Origin: Flavobacterium sp. ACN6
GTDB lineage: Bacteria; Bacteroidota; Bacteroidia; Flavobacteriales; Flavobacteriaceae
Assembly (NCBI RefSeq): GCF_002304005.1
Contig: NZ_MRCQ01000001.1
Span: 600,579 to 664,578 of the forward strand
Length of the DNA stretch: 64,000 nt
Direction of reading: 5' to 3'
Of this stretch, positions 16,614-26,024 are shown one piece after another (position 1 is the stretch's first letter; the number at the start of each line of letters is the position of its first letter). The translations under genes and the position numbers were made by a program. Under the pieces are notes generated by a model. The model saw only the letters and a list, made by a program, of their open reading frames with translations. It was not told where the DNA came from and searched no databases.

Positions 16614-17753
16614 TTAGTTTTTTAATTCTTCTAAACTTTCTTTTAAAGCTTTTACAAACGTATCAATATCAGATTTTTTTACTGTTAATGGAGGTAAAAT
16701 TCTAAGCAGATTTTTATTGTTTGCACTTCCAGTAAAAATGTGTTTTTCGATAATCAGTTTTTTTCTTAAAGCTGCAACATCAAAATCAAATTCTACTCCA
16801 AGCATTAATCCTCTTCCTTTTACTTGTTTGATGCCTTCAACTTCTTTGATTTTCTCTAAGAAATATTCATAAACTTCGTTTACATTCTTTTGTAAATCTA
16901 GTTTTTCCATTACATCTAAAACTGCAATTCCCGCAGCACAAGACAAATGGCTTCCGCCGAAAGTTGTTCCTAATAATCCGAAACTTGCTTCAAATTTTGG
17001 AGAAATTAAAATCGCCCCAACTGGAAATCCATTCCCCATTCCTTTTGCAACCGAAATAATATCAGCGTTGATTCCGTGATGCTGGAAAGCAAAAAATTTC
17101 CCGCTTCTTCCGTATCCTGATTGTACTTCATCTAAAATCAAAACAACATCGTGTTTTTTACACGCTTTTTCTAAAGCCTGAAAAAATTCAGTTGTTCCTT
17201 GGTCTAAACCTCCAACTCCTTGAATTCCTTCGATAATTACTGCTGTAACATCTCCTTTAGCCAATTCAGCTTCAACTAATTCAATTTGGTTTAAAGGTAA
17301 AAAAGTAACAACTTGCTGTGCATTGATTGGTGCCACAATTTTTTTATTATCTGTAACGGCAACTGCTGCAGAAGTTCTTCCGTGGAAAGAATTATCAAAA
17401 GCAATAACTCTTGATTTTCCGTTGTGGAAAGAAGCTAATTTTAAAGCATTTTCATTGGCTTCAGCACCAGAACTGCATAAAAACAATTCATAATCTTCTA
17501 AACCTGAAAGTTTTCCTAATTTCTGAGCCAATTCTACCTGCAAAGGATTCTGAATTGCATTAGAATAAAATCCTAAATGGTCTAATTGATTTTTTAATTT
17601 TGATACATAATCTGGCTGTGTGTGTCCAATCGAAATCACACCATGTCCGCTGTATAAATCTAAATATTCTACTCCTTTGTCGTCGTAAATTGTACAATCG
17701 ATAGCTCTTACTGGAGTTATGTCATATAATGGGTAAACGTTGAATAAGTTCAT
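16614..17753 (-). CDS. argD: Acylornithine aminotransferase
   Basis: 379 residues, class III PLP aminotransferase. LDEVQSGYGRSG near residue 205 and SVAKGMGNGFPVGA near 235 (with the PLP lysine) are visible, with the glycine-rich CSSGAEANENALKLA near 95. It transaminates N-acylglutamate semialdehyde to N-acylornithine, with glutamate as donor. It sits in the operon between argC and proA. Confidence 0.94.
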   Translation of the reverse strand: MNLFNVYPLYDITPVRAIDCTIYDDKGVEYLDLYSGHGVISIGHTQPDYVSKLKNQLDHLGFYSNAIQNPLQVELAQKLGKLSGLEDYELFLCSSGAEANENALKLASFHNGKSRVIAFDNSFHGRTSAAVAVTDNKKIVAPINAQQVVTFLPLNQIELVEAELAKGDVTAVIIEGIQGVGGLDQGTTEFFQALEKACKKHDVVLILDEVQSGYGRSGKFFAFQHHGINADIISVAKGMGNGFPVGAILISPKFEASFGLLGTTFGGSHLSCAAGIAVLDVMEKLDLQKNVNEVYEYFLEKIKEVEGIKQVKGRGLMLGVEFDFDVAALRKKLIIEKHIFTGSANNKNLLRILPPLTVKKSDIDTFVKALKESLEELKN

Positions 17754-17763
17754 TTTTGTTTTT

Positions 17764-17818
17764 GTTTAATTGTTTAATCGTTGATTTGTTTAATCGATTA
17801 ACCGAATAAACGATTAAC
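17764..17818. repeat. GTTTAATCG inverted repeat, copy 2
   Basis: GTTTAATTGTTTAATCGTTG on the left, with AATCGATTAACCGAATAAAC and GATTAA on the right. It differs from the 14223-14286 copy mainly in the outer arm. It fills the argD-argC spacer. Confidence 0.55.
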
Positions 17819-17833
17819 CACATAATCAACAAT

Positions 17834-18811
17834 TTAAAATCCGCTTGGTTTCAAATGTAAACCGGTGGTTTCTTCTAATCCGAACATTAAATTCATGTTT
17901 TGAATTGCTTGTCCTGAAGCACCTTTGGTTAAGTTATCTATGATTGATGTTATTAAAACCCGGTTTCCTTTTTTCAATAAACTGATGATACATTTATTCG
18001 TCTGCACCACTTGTTTCATGTTGATGTTTGTTGTGGTAACTGTCACGAAAGGTTCGTTTTTATAGAAATCTTCGTATTTAGCAACCAATTGTTCCAAACT
18101 ATCATCTGAAAGAGTATATAATGTTGCAAAAATTCCTCTTGGAAAATCTCCTCTATTTGGAATAAAAAGCAATTCGCTTTCAAAATCATCCTGCAATTGC
18201 ACTAAACTTTCTCCAATTTCTCCTAAATGCTGGTGTTCAAAAGCTTTGTAATGCGACATATTATTGTTTCTCCAGCTAAAATGTGAAGTTTCAGATAAAC
18301 TTACACCTGCGCCCGTACTACCTGTAGTAGCATTAATATGAACATCATTGTTCAATAAATTATGTTTTGCTAAAGGCAACAAAGCCAATTGAATAGCTGT
18401 AGCAAAACAACCTGGATTTGCAATATAATTTGCTTTTTTAATTTCTGCTTTATTCAATTCAGGCAAACCATACACAAAATCTTTTCCTTCAAAATGAGCA
18501 TCTTTATTCAATCTGAAATCGTTTCCTAAATCGATAATTTTAGTGTGGCTTGCGAATTTATTGTCTTGTAAAAAAGAAATTGATTTTCCGTGTCCCAAAC
18601 ATAAAAATACCACATTTACTTCTGGATTTATGACATCAGTAAAATTCATTTCGATATCGCCCATCAAATCGTGGTGCGCCACAGAAAGTGGTTTTCCAGC
18701 ATTTGTAGTACTGTAAACAAAATCGATGTTTACTTTTGGGTGATACATTAAAATTCTGATGAGTTCTCCAGCCGTGTAGCCTGAACCACCAATTATTCCG
18801 ACATTAATCAT
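17834..18811 (-). CDS. argC: N-acyl-gamma-glutamyl-phosphate reductase
   Basis: 325 residues. NAD(P)-binding GGSGYTAGEL lies near residue 8 and the catalytic cysteine in NPGCFATA near residue 135. It reduces N-acylglutamyl-phosphate to the semialdehyde. The start codon overlaps the end of argG by 8 bases, so the two are translationally coupled. Confidence 0.95.
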   Translation of the reverse strand: MINVGIIGGSGYTAGELIRILMYHPKVNIDFVYSTTNAGKPLSVAHHDLMGDIEMNFTDVINPEVNVVFLCLGHGKSISFLQDNKFASHTKIIDLGNDFRLNKDAHFEGKDFVYGLPELNKAEIKKANYIANPGCFATAIQLALLPLAKHNLLNNDVHINATTGSTGAGVSLSETSHFSWRNNNMSHYKAFEHQHLGEIGESLVQLQDDFESELLFIPNRGDFPRGIFATLYTLSDDSLEQLVAKYEDFYKNEPFVTVTTTNINMKQVVQTNKCIISLLKKGNRVLITSIIDNLTKGASGQAIQNMNLMFGLEETTGLHLKPSGF

Positions 18812-19997
18812 GATCCAATTGATTTACAGATGAAAATATGTTTTGTGCATTTCCTAGAATTTTGATAAATCCTTTTGCATCGTCAGACGTCCATGCATTG
18901 TTCATTTCTCCATATTGACCAAAACCTGTGTTCATCAAATCATTTTTAGATTCGATTCCGTCAAGTGAGAAATGGTATGGTTTTAAAGAAACTGTTACAG
19001 TTCCGTTTACCGTTTTCTGAGTGTCTTGCAAAAACGTTTCGATGTTTCTCATAACTGGATCTAAAAACTGACCTTCGTGAAATAACATTCCGTACCAGTT
19101 TCCTAGTTGTTCTTTCCAGTATTGCTGCCATTTTCCCAGCGTATGTTTCTCTAATAAATGGTGTGCTTTAATGATGATTAACGGAGCAGCGGCTTCAAAA
19201 CCAACTCTTCCTTTAATTCCGATAATTGTATCTCCAACGTGAATATCTCTACCTATTGCGTAAGCATTTGCCAGTTTTTCAAGAGCTACAATGTTATTGG
19301 ATGGTTTATCCGTTTTACCGTTTATTCCAACTAATTCTCCCTGTTCAAAATGCAATCTTACTTTCTCTTCTCCTTCTTTTTGTAATTGCGAAGGATAAGC
19401 ATCACTTGGCAAAGGCTGACTTGAAGTTAAAGTTTCTTTTCCTCCAACACTTGTGCCCCAAAGTCCTTTATTGATCGAATATTGTGCTTTTTCCCAAGAA
19501 TAGTGAACTCCGTTTTGAGCCAGATAATCTACCTCTTCTTGTCTTGATAATTTTAAATCTCTAATTGGCGTAATGATTTCAATTTCCGGAGCAATAGTTT
19601 GGAAAATTAAATCAAAACGAATTTGGTCATTTCCTGCGCCTGTACTTCCGTGTGCGATCGCGCTTGCTCCTACTTTTTTAGCGTATTTTATAGCTTCAAT
19701 TGCTTGAAAAACACGCTCTGCACTCACTGATAACGGATAAGTATTGTTTTTTAATACGTTTCCGAAAATCAAATATTTTATAGCTTTATCATAATATTTA
19801 TCTACGATTGTAAGGTTTGCGTGCTGTGCGCTTCCTAATTCGTAAGCTCTTTTTTCAATAGCTGATAATTCTTCTGCGTCAAATCCTCCTGTATCAACAA
19901 GTACAGTATGAACTTCGTATCCTTTTTCATTTTTTAAATATTTCAAACAATACGAGGTATCCAATCCTCCGCTATAAGCTAATACTACTTTTTTCAT
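18804..19997 (-). CDS. argG: Argininosuccinate synthase
   Basis: 397 residues, starting MKKVVLAYSGGLDTS, the PP-loop ATP motif of ArgG. GSTGAGNDQIRFD near residue 115 is the citrulline/aspartate binding segment. It joins citrulline and aspartate using ATP. Second gene of the operon, overlapping argC. Confidence 0.96.
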   Translation of the reverse strand: MKKVVLAYSGGLDTSYCLKYLKNEKGYEVHTVLVDTGGFDAEELSAIEKRAYELGSAQHANLTIVDKYYDKAIKYLIFGNVLKNNTYPLSVSAERVFQAIEAIKYAKKVGASAIAHGSTGAGNDQIRFDLIFQTIAPEIEIITPIRDLKLSRQEEVDYLAQNGVHYSWEKAQYSINKGLWGTSVGGKETLTSSQPLPSDAYPSQLQKEGEEKVRLHFEQGELVGINGKTDKPSNNIVALEKLANAYAIGRDIHVGDTIIGIKGRVGFEAAAPLIIIKAHHLLEKHTLGKWQQYWKEQLGNWYGMLFHEGQFLDPVMRNIETFLQDTQKTVNGTVTVSLKPYHFSLDGIESKNDLMNTGFGQYGEMNNAWTSDDAKGFIKILGNAQNIFSSVNQLDHD

Positions 19998-20052
19998 TTT
20001 TTATAATTTAGGCTAATACTTTCGTATGTAGCAGTTTGAGATTTCTTTTTGA

Positions 20053-20700
20053 TTAAATTTTAAATAAAAAAATAAACGACAATATTTTGTTTAAGAATAA
20101 AGCCTGCTTAATTTTTTTAAGTCTGCTTAAAACAGCCTCGTTAAAAGGATGTCTTGGCGGTGTTTTTTGTTTTTCTTTGGGGTCGTATAACATTCCGGTA
20201 CAAAGGCACATTTTGTTTTCTTTGCTTTGCAGAATAGGAAAATTGGTACAAGTTTTACAGCCTGCCCAAAAGCTTGGATCAGTTGTAAGTTCTGAGAACG
20301 GAACTGGTTTATAACCCAATTCTGAATTAATTTTCATTACAGCAAGACCCGTTGTAATTCCAAATATTTTAGCATCTGGATATCTCTTCAAAGAATAATC
20401 AAAAACTTTTGATTTTATCTTTTTCGCCAAACCTAAACTTCTATAGTCAGGATGTACAATTAATCCCGAATGTGCCACGAATTTTCCGTGCTGCCAGCTT
20501 TCGATATAACAAAAACCAGCAAATTTCCCGTCTGCCAGAGCAATCATTGCATCACCATTCGACATTTTTTTCTGAATGTACTCAGGAGTTCTTTTAGCAA
20601 TCCCTGTACCTCTCAGCAAGGCAGATGATTCTATCGTATCGCAGATTTCTTGTGCGAATTTGAAGTGTTCTTCCTGGGTAACCACAATAGAGATCTTCAT
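20053..20700 (-). CDS. GNAT acyltransferase, probable N-acylglutamate synthase
   Basis: 215 residues. The GNAT fold has the acyl-CoA loop HPDYRSLGLAKKI at about 83-95. Its position as first gene of the arginine operon, with no argJ or classical argA in the window, points to the first step, acylation of glutamate. The C-terminal third carries four cysteines in a CxxC-x13-CxC layout (148, 151, 165, 167), which could bind zinc or iron-sulfur and is not part of the basic GNAT fold. A lysine-rich, then hydrophobic tail follows. The acyl donor (acetyl or succinyl) is undetermined. Confidence 0.78.
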   Translation of the reverse strand: MKISIVVTQEEHFKFAQEICDTIESSALLRGTGIAKRTPEYIQKKMSNGDAMIALADGKFAGFCYIESWQHGKFVAHSGLIVHPDYRSLGLAKKIKSKVFDYSLKRYPDAKIFGITTGLAVMKINSELGYKPVPFSELTTDPSFWAGCKTCTNFPILQSKENKMCLCTGMLYDPKEKQKTPPRHPFNEAVLSRLKKIKQALFLNKILSFIFLFKI

Positions 20701-20701
20701 T

Positions 20702-20887
20702 TCAATAATTGAAGTTAGAGTTAAAAATTAAAGAATACTGTTTAGTTTGAAATCTAGAATTGAATCCAATAAAATTAAGCAAAATAGAAGTAACATTCTC
20801 AAAATCAAAAAGTTGATTAAGAAAATCTACAAAATAATAAATACTTTTAGGATATGTTTGTCCAATGGACAAATTATGTGATTTCAA
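20702..20887 (-). CDS. Possible 61-codon leader ORF of the arginine operon
   Basis: An ATG at 20885-20887 opens 61 codons whose TGA lies one base before the ATG of the GNAT gene, an arrangement typical of translational coupling. The frame lies in the transcribed leader. The predicted peptide (MKSHNLSIGQTYPKSIYYF then a mixed, aromatic-rich sequence) has no recognised domain and only one arginine, so a classical arginine-codon attenuator is unlikely. It may be untranslated. Confidence 0.25.
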   Translation of the reverse strand: MKSHNLSIGQTYPKSIYYFVDFLNQLFDFENVTSILLNFIGFNSRFQTKQYSLIFNSNFNY

Positions 20888-20994
20888 AATGAAAAATGGA
20901 TATGAATAAATATACGGCTATAAAACTCAGTGAATACTATAGAGATAGTATCCGTACTTCGGGAGAAGTACTAGGTGAGTTTGTCCGTGACAAA
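20857..20994 (-). promoter_or_regulatory. Hairpin-rich leader of the arginine operon
   Basis: Four short perfect hairpins: TTTGTCC/GGACAAA (20857-20873), ATACTAT/ATAGTAT (20934-20951), GTACTTC/GAAGTAC (20954-20971) and TTTGTC/GACAAA (20980-20994). The first and last share the same arms, so they could pair with each other and give alternative structures. Transcript length before the first gene is about 320 bases. Confidence 0.5.
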
Positions 20995-21028
20995 AAAGTT
21001 GTATGTAAACTTATTTTATTCATCGGTG

Positions 21029-21056
21029 CAAAAGTACACTATTTTTTTATTTCCAA
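21029..21056 (-). promoter_or_regulatory. Promoter of the arginine/proline operon
   Basis: On the minus strand TTG (21054-21056), a 17-base spacer and TACTTTTG (21029-21036) match the Bacteroidota consensus. It lies between the M1 peptidase terminator and the structured leader. Confidence 0.7.
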
Positions 21057-21112
21057 AACAAAAAATTAAAATTCTAACATTTTTTTTTGGTTTTGTTAAT
21101 ATACACAAAAAC

Positions 21113-21146
21113 AAAACCCGATAATTATTTCTAATTATCGGGTTTT
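21113..21146 (-). terminator. Terminator after the M1 peptidase gene
   Basis: AAAACCCGATAATTA (21113-21127) and its exact complement (21132-21146) form a 15-bp stem with a 4-base loop, 22 bases after the stop codon. Confidence 0.85.
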
Positions 21147-21168
21147 GAATATTTTAAAAGTTTAAATA

Positions 21169-23439
21169 TTATTTCTTAGTAAATTGCATTACTTGGCCAT
21201 TTCCTAATATTGTCATATCGAAACCAGTTTTAGCTTCGTTAAATTTAAATCTTAATCCAGCTCTAGGCGATTCAAAAGTATCTTTTTCATTTGGAACAGG
21301 ATCCAAAGAAAAATTAGGATAGTTTGGAAGTTCAGCAGTTAAAACACTATTTCTATCTACCAAATTGATAGTCAAAGGCGACTTAGCTGTAACATAACTA
21401 CCTACAAATCCATCAATTATAATAGCTTTCTCTACTTTTCCTTTTCCAGCAGTCCAAACATTATTAGACTCGTTGTTGTCTGGGAAAACGTGATCAGGAT
21501 CAAGAGTTATACTTTCAATTTCTTCTGTTGAATTATGTTTGAAAGACCAGCTGTTATTGCGCTGCCAAATTTCTACCGGTAGATTTACTCTCGAAACTTT
21601 TCCGCTTTTTGTTTTAACATCTAAAACGATTGGCATTGGCATTTTATCAAAATTTTCAACCGTGATTACAACACCTTTTGAAGGATCATTTTTTACATAT
21701 TTAATTGAGTTGATTCCTTGATCAAATCTCCAGTTATTTACGTACCAGCTTCTCCAGAACCAGCTTAAATCTTCACCAGCAACATTTTCCATAGATCTGA
21801 AAAAGTCATCTGGTTGTGGATGTTTGTAAGCCCAACGCTCAATATAAGTTCTAAACGCAGTATCAAAACGCTCTTTTCCCAAAACCTGTTCTCTTAAAAG
21901 AATAAGACCAGCACTTGGTTTGAAATAGCACAACATACCGATATTTTTTTCTTTCATATTATCAGGAGAACTCATAATAGTTTCTAAATCAGGACGAGTG
22001 AAAGATTCTGCTTCTTGATGTAAATCTGATGCAGGTTCTTTGTATTCTCCATTATTAAATGCAGCTGTGCTCAATGAATTGATAAAAGTATTAAATCCTT
22101 CATCCATCCATCCGAATAATCTTTCGTTTGAACCAACAATCATTGGGAACCAAATATGACCAAATTCGTGATCTGTAACTCCCCATAAATCTTGTCCTTT
22201 CGATTTCCATCCACAGAATACAATTCCAGGATATTCCATTCCGCCCTCATTTCCTGCAACGTTTGTCGCAGCTGGATAAGGATATTCAAACCATTGTTTA
22301 GAATAGTGCTCGATCGATGCTTTTACATATTCTGTAGAACGTCCGTATGCTGCTTGCCCTGCACTTTCAACAGGATAAGCTGATAAGGCTAAAGATTTTT
22401 TACCGCTTGGAAGGTTAATTTTTGCTCCATCTAAAATGAAAGCTGGAGAAGATGCCCAAGAAAAATCACGTGCATTTTTTATTTTATAATGCCAAGTTTT
22501 TTCTGTTCCAGCGTTTGTATTTGCTGTTGCTGCTACATCTTCTGCCGAACGAATAACTACAGTTTTATCGCTGTCAGATGCTTCTTTATATTTTTTGAAC
22601 TGATCGCCAGAAAATACTTCCTGACCATTCAATAATTCTCCAGAAGCCACTACGTAATGATTTGAAGGAACAGTTAATTTCACATCAAAATCACCATACT
22701 CCAAATAGAACTCAGAAGCTCCTAAATAAGGCGCAGTGTTCCAGCCTCTTACGTCATCATAAACACACATACGAGGGTACCATTGTGCAATAGTGAAGAT
22801 TTTTCCGTTTTTAGTTTCTAAAACTCCCATTCTATCAGAACCTTCAAATGGCGCAGTGAATGAGAATTCGATTTTAATTTTTACAGCTGCTCCTTTTGCT
22901 GCCAATTCTTCTGGAAGAAAAATCTGCATTCTTGTGTCTGTAACAATATATTTTGCTTCAACTTCTGTTTTCTTTTTTCCAACAGCCGTTACTTTTACCG
23001 ATTTGATTTTGTTTCCACCATCAAATACCTGCCCTTGAGCACCGTTACGGCTTCCTGTTAAAGGTACAACAGCATTTCCTCTAGAATCTTCTTTAAATAA
23101 ATTCTGATCTAAATTCAACCATACAAATGATAATTTATCCGGACTATTATTTGTATAAGTAATCTCATCTGTACCTACAATTTCATTTGTAGTTGCATTT
23201 AATTTTGCTGTGATCTGGTAATCGGCTCTATTCTGCCAGTATTCTGGCCCAGGCTGACCGCTTGCGGCACGCGTAGTAGTTGCATTTTTTGTATAAAAAT
23301 GCGGACCAAATGCATCATGATAATTATAATTATTTACCGGATTTGCTGCTGTCGCTGACGGGGTTTGCTGCGCCCAGATTGAAGAAATCCCAAAAAATAA
23401 AGCCGCGGTTAAAATGGCTTTTGCACATTGCTTTTTCAT
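21169..23439 (-). CDS. Secreted M1 family zinc metallopeptidase
   Basis: 756 residues from the ATG at 23437-23439; an upstream TTG is rejected because the signal peptide begins here ([20 protein letters not shown], cleavage near IWAQQ). The N-terminal beta domain is followed by NEGGMEYPG, the family's GAMEN-type substrate-anchoring motif with Tyr for Asn. Then comes HEFGHIWFP with the downstream glutamate in DEGFNTF (HExxH-x18-E zinc site). It should act as an aminopeptidase in the periplasm or at the cell surface. No T9SS domain is visible. Monocistronic. Confidence 0.9.
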   Translation of the reverse strand: MKKQCAKAILTAALFFGISSIWAQQTPSATAANPVNNYNYHDAFGPHFYTKNATTTRAASGQPGPEYWQNRADYQITAKLNATTNEIVGTDEITYTNNSPDKLSFVWLNLDQNLFKEDSRGNAVVPLTGSRNGAQGQVFDGGNKIKSVKVTAVGKKKTEVEAKYIVTDTRMQIFLPEELAAKGAAVKIKIEFSFTAPFEGSDRMGVLETKNGKIFTIAQWYPRMCVYDDVRGWNTAPYLGASEFYLEYGDFDVKLTVPSNHYVVASGELLNGQEVFSGDQFKKYKEASDSDKTVVIRSAEDVAATANTNAGTEKTWHYKIKNARDFSWASSPAFILDGAKINLPSGKKSLALSAYPVESAGQAAYGRSTEYVKASIEHYSKQWFEYPYPAATNVAGNEGGMEYPGIVFCGWKSKGQDLWGVTDHEFGHIWFPMIVGSNERLFGWMDEGFNTFINSLSTAAFNNGEYKEPASDLHQEAESFTRPDLETIMSSPDNMKEKNIGMLCYFKPSAGLILLREQVLGKERFDTAFRTYIERWAYKHPQPDDFFRSMENVAGEDLSWFWRSWYVNNWRFDQGINSIKYVKNDPSKGVVITVENFDKMPMPIVLDVKTKSGKVSRVNLPVEIWQRNNSWSFKHNSTEEIESITLDPDHVFPDNNESNNVWTAGKGKVEKAIIIDGFVGSYVTAKSPLTINLVDRNSVLTAELPNYPNFSLDPVPNEKDTFESPRAGLRFKFNEAKTGFDMTILGNGQVMQFTKK

Positions 23440-23624
23440 ATTTTTTAGCTGTTTATGTAGCAAATTAATGAAAAAAAAAGCTATTTACAGAGAAAATTCC
23501 AAACATAAATTCAATTTTAGCAAAATTTTATCAATAAAATAATTTCGGTCATTTTATTAGAAAACTAAATTTTATAAAATATATTTACATCAACATAAAA
23601 AATATTCATTTTACACTTGCTATT

Positions 23625-24476
23625 TTGACTACAACTATTTCAAATTCAACACTAAGCGCTTCTATAAAACATTCTGGAGCTGAGTTATTTTCTATAAAAG
23701 ACAATCAAAACAATGAATACATCTGGGAAGGAAACCCTGATTTCTGGGGAAAGCACTCGCCTGTTCTATTTCCAATTGTTGGTACTTTAAAAAATAACAC
23801 CTATAAAATAAACAATACCGAATACAATTTATCCCGTCATGGTTTTGCTCGTGATATGGAATTTGAACTACTTGATAAAAGCGAAAACCAAGCTGTATTT
23901 TCTTTACAATCAAACGAAGAAACTTTAAAAAAGTATCCTTTTGAATTTGAGTTACAGCTTATTTATATTTTAAACGAAAATTCTTTAACTATAGAATATA
24001 AAGTTAATAATAAAGGAAAAGAAAAAATGCCTTTTTCAATTGGAGCTCATCCTGCAATTGCATTGCCTGGTAATTTTGAAAACTATGCTTTAAAATTCGA
24101 AAAAGACGAACCTTTAAAATATAATCTTCTTGAAAATGATTTAATTTCGGATAAAACTGAAATATTGAAAACGACAGAAAATTTAGTTCCGTTAAACTAT
24201 AAAATTTTTGAAAACGATGCTTTGGTTTTTAAAACATTAGAATCAAATTCACTTACCATTATTAAAGACTCAAAACCTTATGTACAGGTTGACTTTGAAG
24301 ATTTTACAAGTTTAGGCATTTGGACAAAAGAAAATGCACCTTTTATTTGCATTGAACCTTGGTTTGGCTATTCTGATACTGCAGATAATTCAGGTGATTT
24401 ATTTCAAAAAGAAGGTGTTTTAGTTTTAGAAGCAACTCAAAGCTTTTATTCAAAATTTAGTATTAAAATAGTATAA
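23625..24476 (+). CDS. Aldose 1-epimerase family protein
   Basis: 283 residues from a TTG at 23625. No in-frame ATG exists near the N-terminus, and TTISNSTLSASIKHSGAELFS is the expected opening. Beta-sandwich mutarotase fold: SRHGFARDMEF near residue 70 with a catalytic-type histidine, and GAHPAIALP near 145. It probably interconverts sugar anomers or hexose-6-phosphate anomers. Closest to the LacX-like branch rather than GalM. A TACACTTG box at 23612-23619 ends five bases before the start, so the message may be leaderless. Confidence 0.85.
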   Translation: MTTTISNSTLSASIKHSGAELFSIKDNQNNEYIWEGNPDFWGKHSPVLFPIVGTLKNNTYKINNTEYNLSRHGFARDMEFELLDKSENQAVFSLQSNEETLKKYPFEFELQLIYILNENSLTIEYKVNNKGKEKMPFSIGAHPAIALPGNFENYALKFEKDEPLKYNLLENDLISDKTEILKTTENLVPLNYKIFENDALVFKTLESNSLTIIKDSKPYVQVDFEDFTSLGIWTKENAPFICIEPWFGYSDTADNSGDLFQKEGVLVLEATQSFYSKFSIKIV

Positions 24477-24479
24477 CAA

Positions 24480-25028
24480 ATGTTAGAATTTAACTTCCAT
24501 CCTTTTCCAGTAATAGAAACAGAACGTTTAGTTTTAAGAAGAATTACAAATGATGATGTCAATGAAGTTTTCGAATTACGTTCGAATGCAGAAACTATGA
24601 AATATATCCCAAGACCATTGGTTAAAAACAATGACGATGCGCTGGCACACATTGCAATGATCGAAGAAAAAATAGAAACAAATATTGGAATCAACTGGGG
24701 AATTACATTACGAGACAATCCTAAACTTTTAGGTATAATTGGCTATTACAGAATGCAGCCTGAAAATTATCGTGCCGAAATTGGCTATATGTTATTACCT
24801 GAATTTCATGGAAAAGGGATTATTCCCGAAGCTGTAAACGTGTTGATAAAGTATGGATTTGAAAATTTAAAATTACACTCGATTGAAGCTGTAATTGATC
24901 CTGAAAATTATGCATCTGAAAAAGTATTACAAAAATGCGGATTCGTAAAAGAGGCTCATCTCAAAGAATCTGAATTTTATGAAGGGAAATTTTTAGACAA
25001 GGTAATATATTCATTATTAGAAAAATAG
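24480..25028 (+). CDS. GNAT acetyltransferase, RimJ/RimL type
   Basis: 182 residues. FPVIETERLVLRRITNDDVNEVFELRSN is the standard opening of the RimJ/RimL group; the acetyl-CoA loop is PEFHGKGIIPEA near residue 103. The substrate is an N-terminal amine or small molecule and cannot be assigned. It starts four bases after the epimerase stop codon, so the two are co-transcribed. Confidence 0.85.
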   Translation: MLEFNFHPFPVIETERLVLRRITNDDVNEVFELRSNAETMKYIPRPLVKNNDDALAHIAMIEEKIETNIGINWGITLRDNPKLLGIIGYYRMQPENYRAEIGYMLLPEFHGKGIIPEAVNVLIKYGFENLKLHSIEAVIDPENYASEKVLQKCGFVKEAHLKESEFYEGKFLDKVIYSLLEK

Positions 25029-25139
25029 ATTTTTACTCTTGTTAAAATAACCTATTACACAATAGTTCCTTGCCATTATACGTTATATTTGCGCTCGAAA
25101 TTGGCTAAAAAACAGCTGTTTTGAATCGAAAACATTTTT

Positions 25140-25694
25140 ATGAAAAAAATACCCGCCCTAATTGTTCTTTTGTTTTGTCTGCAATTACAAAGTCAGACTT
25201 TTGTAAAATTTAATGGTGCAACCGCTTTACTTGCAGTCCCTAATATAGGAATTGAAACTAGCATTGGAGAAAAAATGACCTTTAGCGTTGACGTTATGGC
25301 TTCTTTTTGGGAATCATTTAACGGAAACAATCCTATGAAATTTGTTACTGTAACTCCAGAAGTTCGTTACCATTTTAAGGAGAAATACAATGGTTTCTAT
25401 ATTGGAGGTCACATAGGTGCAGATAAATACGAGTTACAAAAATGGAATTATTGGGATACTAATAAATACGAAGATGGTTTTGGATATAGATTGGGAGCAA
25501 CTGTAGGTTACAACCTAAAATTAAGTGATAAATTTTTACTTGACTTTTTTGTTGGCGGCGGCTGGCACCAAGGGTTCTATCATGGCTATTATAACGACGG
25601 AACTCCTGGAAGATATGACAAAGCCCCTAACTATAATAAAAGTGGTGAATGGCTTCCTTATCGTGGAGGAGTTATGATTTCGTATAAATTATAA
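25140..25694 (+). CDS. DUF3575 outer-membrane beta-barrel protein
   Basis: 184 residues. Signal peptide at about 1-18 (LQLQSQ-TF). The mature part consists of alternating amphipathic strands with the pattern VTPEVRYHFKEKYNGFYIGGHIG, characteristic of DUF3575 barrels, ending in the aromatic/hydrophobic ISYKL. Likely an outer-membrane protein of unknown role. Convergent with the VF530 gene, three bases apart. Confidence 0.75.
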   Translation: MKKIPALIVLLFCLQLQSQTFVKFNGATALLAVPNIGIETSIGEKMTFSVDVMASFWESFNGNNPMKFVTVTPEVRYHFKEKYNGFYIGGHIGADKYELQKWNYWDTNKYEDGFGYRLGATVGYNLKLSDKFLLDFFVGGGWHQGFYHGYYNDGTPGRYDKAPNYNKSGEWLPYRGGVMISYKL

Positions 25695-25697
25695 GAG

Positions 25698-25919
25698 CTA
25701 GAATTTTGGCAGTGATTTTACGTATAAATCTTCTACTTTTTTTCGAGCCCAATCTGTTTTTCTTAAAAAAGTAAGGCTAGATTTTATACTTGCATTGGAT
25801 TGAAAACACTTAACTGGAATTAACTCTCCCAAAGTTTCAAAACCATAATGAGCTACTAGAGTTTCTAGAATTTTTTGAAGTGTAATTCCGTGTAAAGGAT
25901 CTTTTGACTGATTTTGCAT
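25698..25919 (-). CDS. VF530 family (DUF2132) small DNA-binding protein
   Basis: 73 residues. DPLHGITLQKILETLVAHYG, then LGELIPVKCF, then SIKSSLTFLRKTDWARKKVE match the VF530/DUF2132 family along its whole length. A member was shown by structure to resemble DNA-binding folds. Cellular role unknown. Confidence 0.9.
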   Translation of the reverse strand: MQNQSKDPLHGITLQKILETLVAHYGFETLGELIPVKCFQSNASIKSSLTFLRKTDWARKKVEDLYVKSLPKF

Positions 25920-25940
25920 TTTAATTTTTTAAATTATATA

Positions 25941-25971
25941 AAAGACCGTACTCTAAAAAAGTACGGTCTTT
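25941..25971 (-). terminator. Terminator after the 26025-26663 barrel gene
   Basis: AAAGACCGTAC (25941-25951) and GTACGGTCTTT (25961-25971) form a perfect 11-bp stem with a 9-base loop. T and A runs flank it, so it may work in both directions. Confidence 0.75.
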
Positions 25972-26024
25972 CTTTTTTTGCAAAATTACTAAATAGAATT
26001 TACAGTAATCAAATAAAGAATAAA

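Noticed and set aside
20902..21069. Plus-strand 55-codon frame opposite the arginine-operon leader
   Set aside because: It is made of the hairpin arms, overlaps the minus-strand promoter, has no plus-strand promoter of its own and shows no domain.
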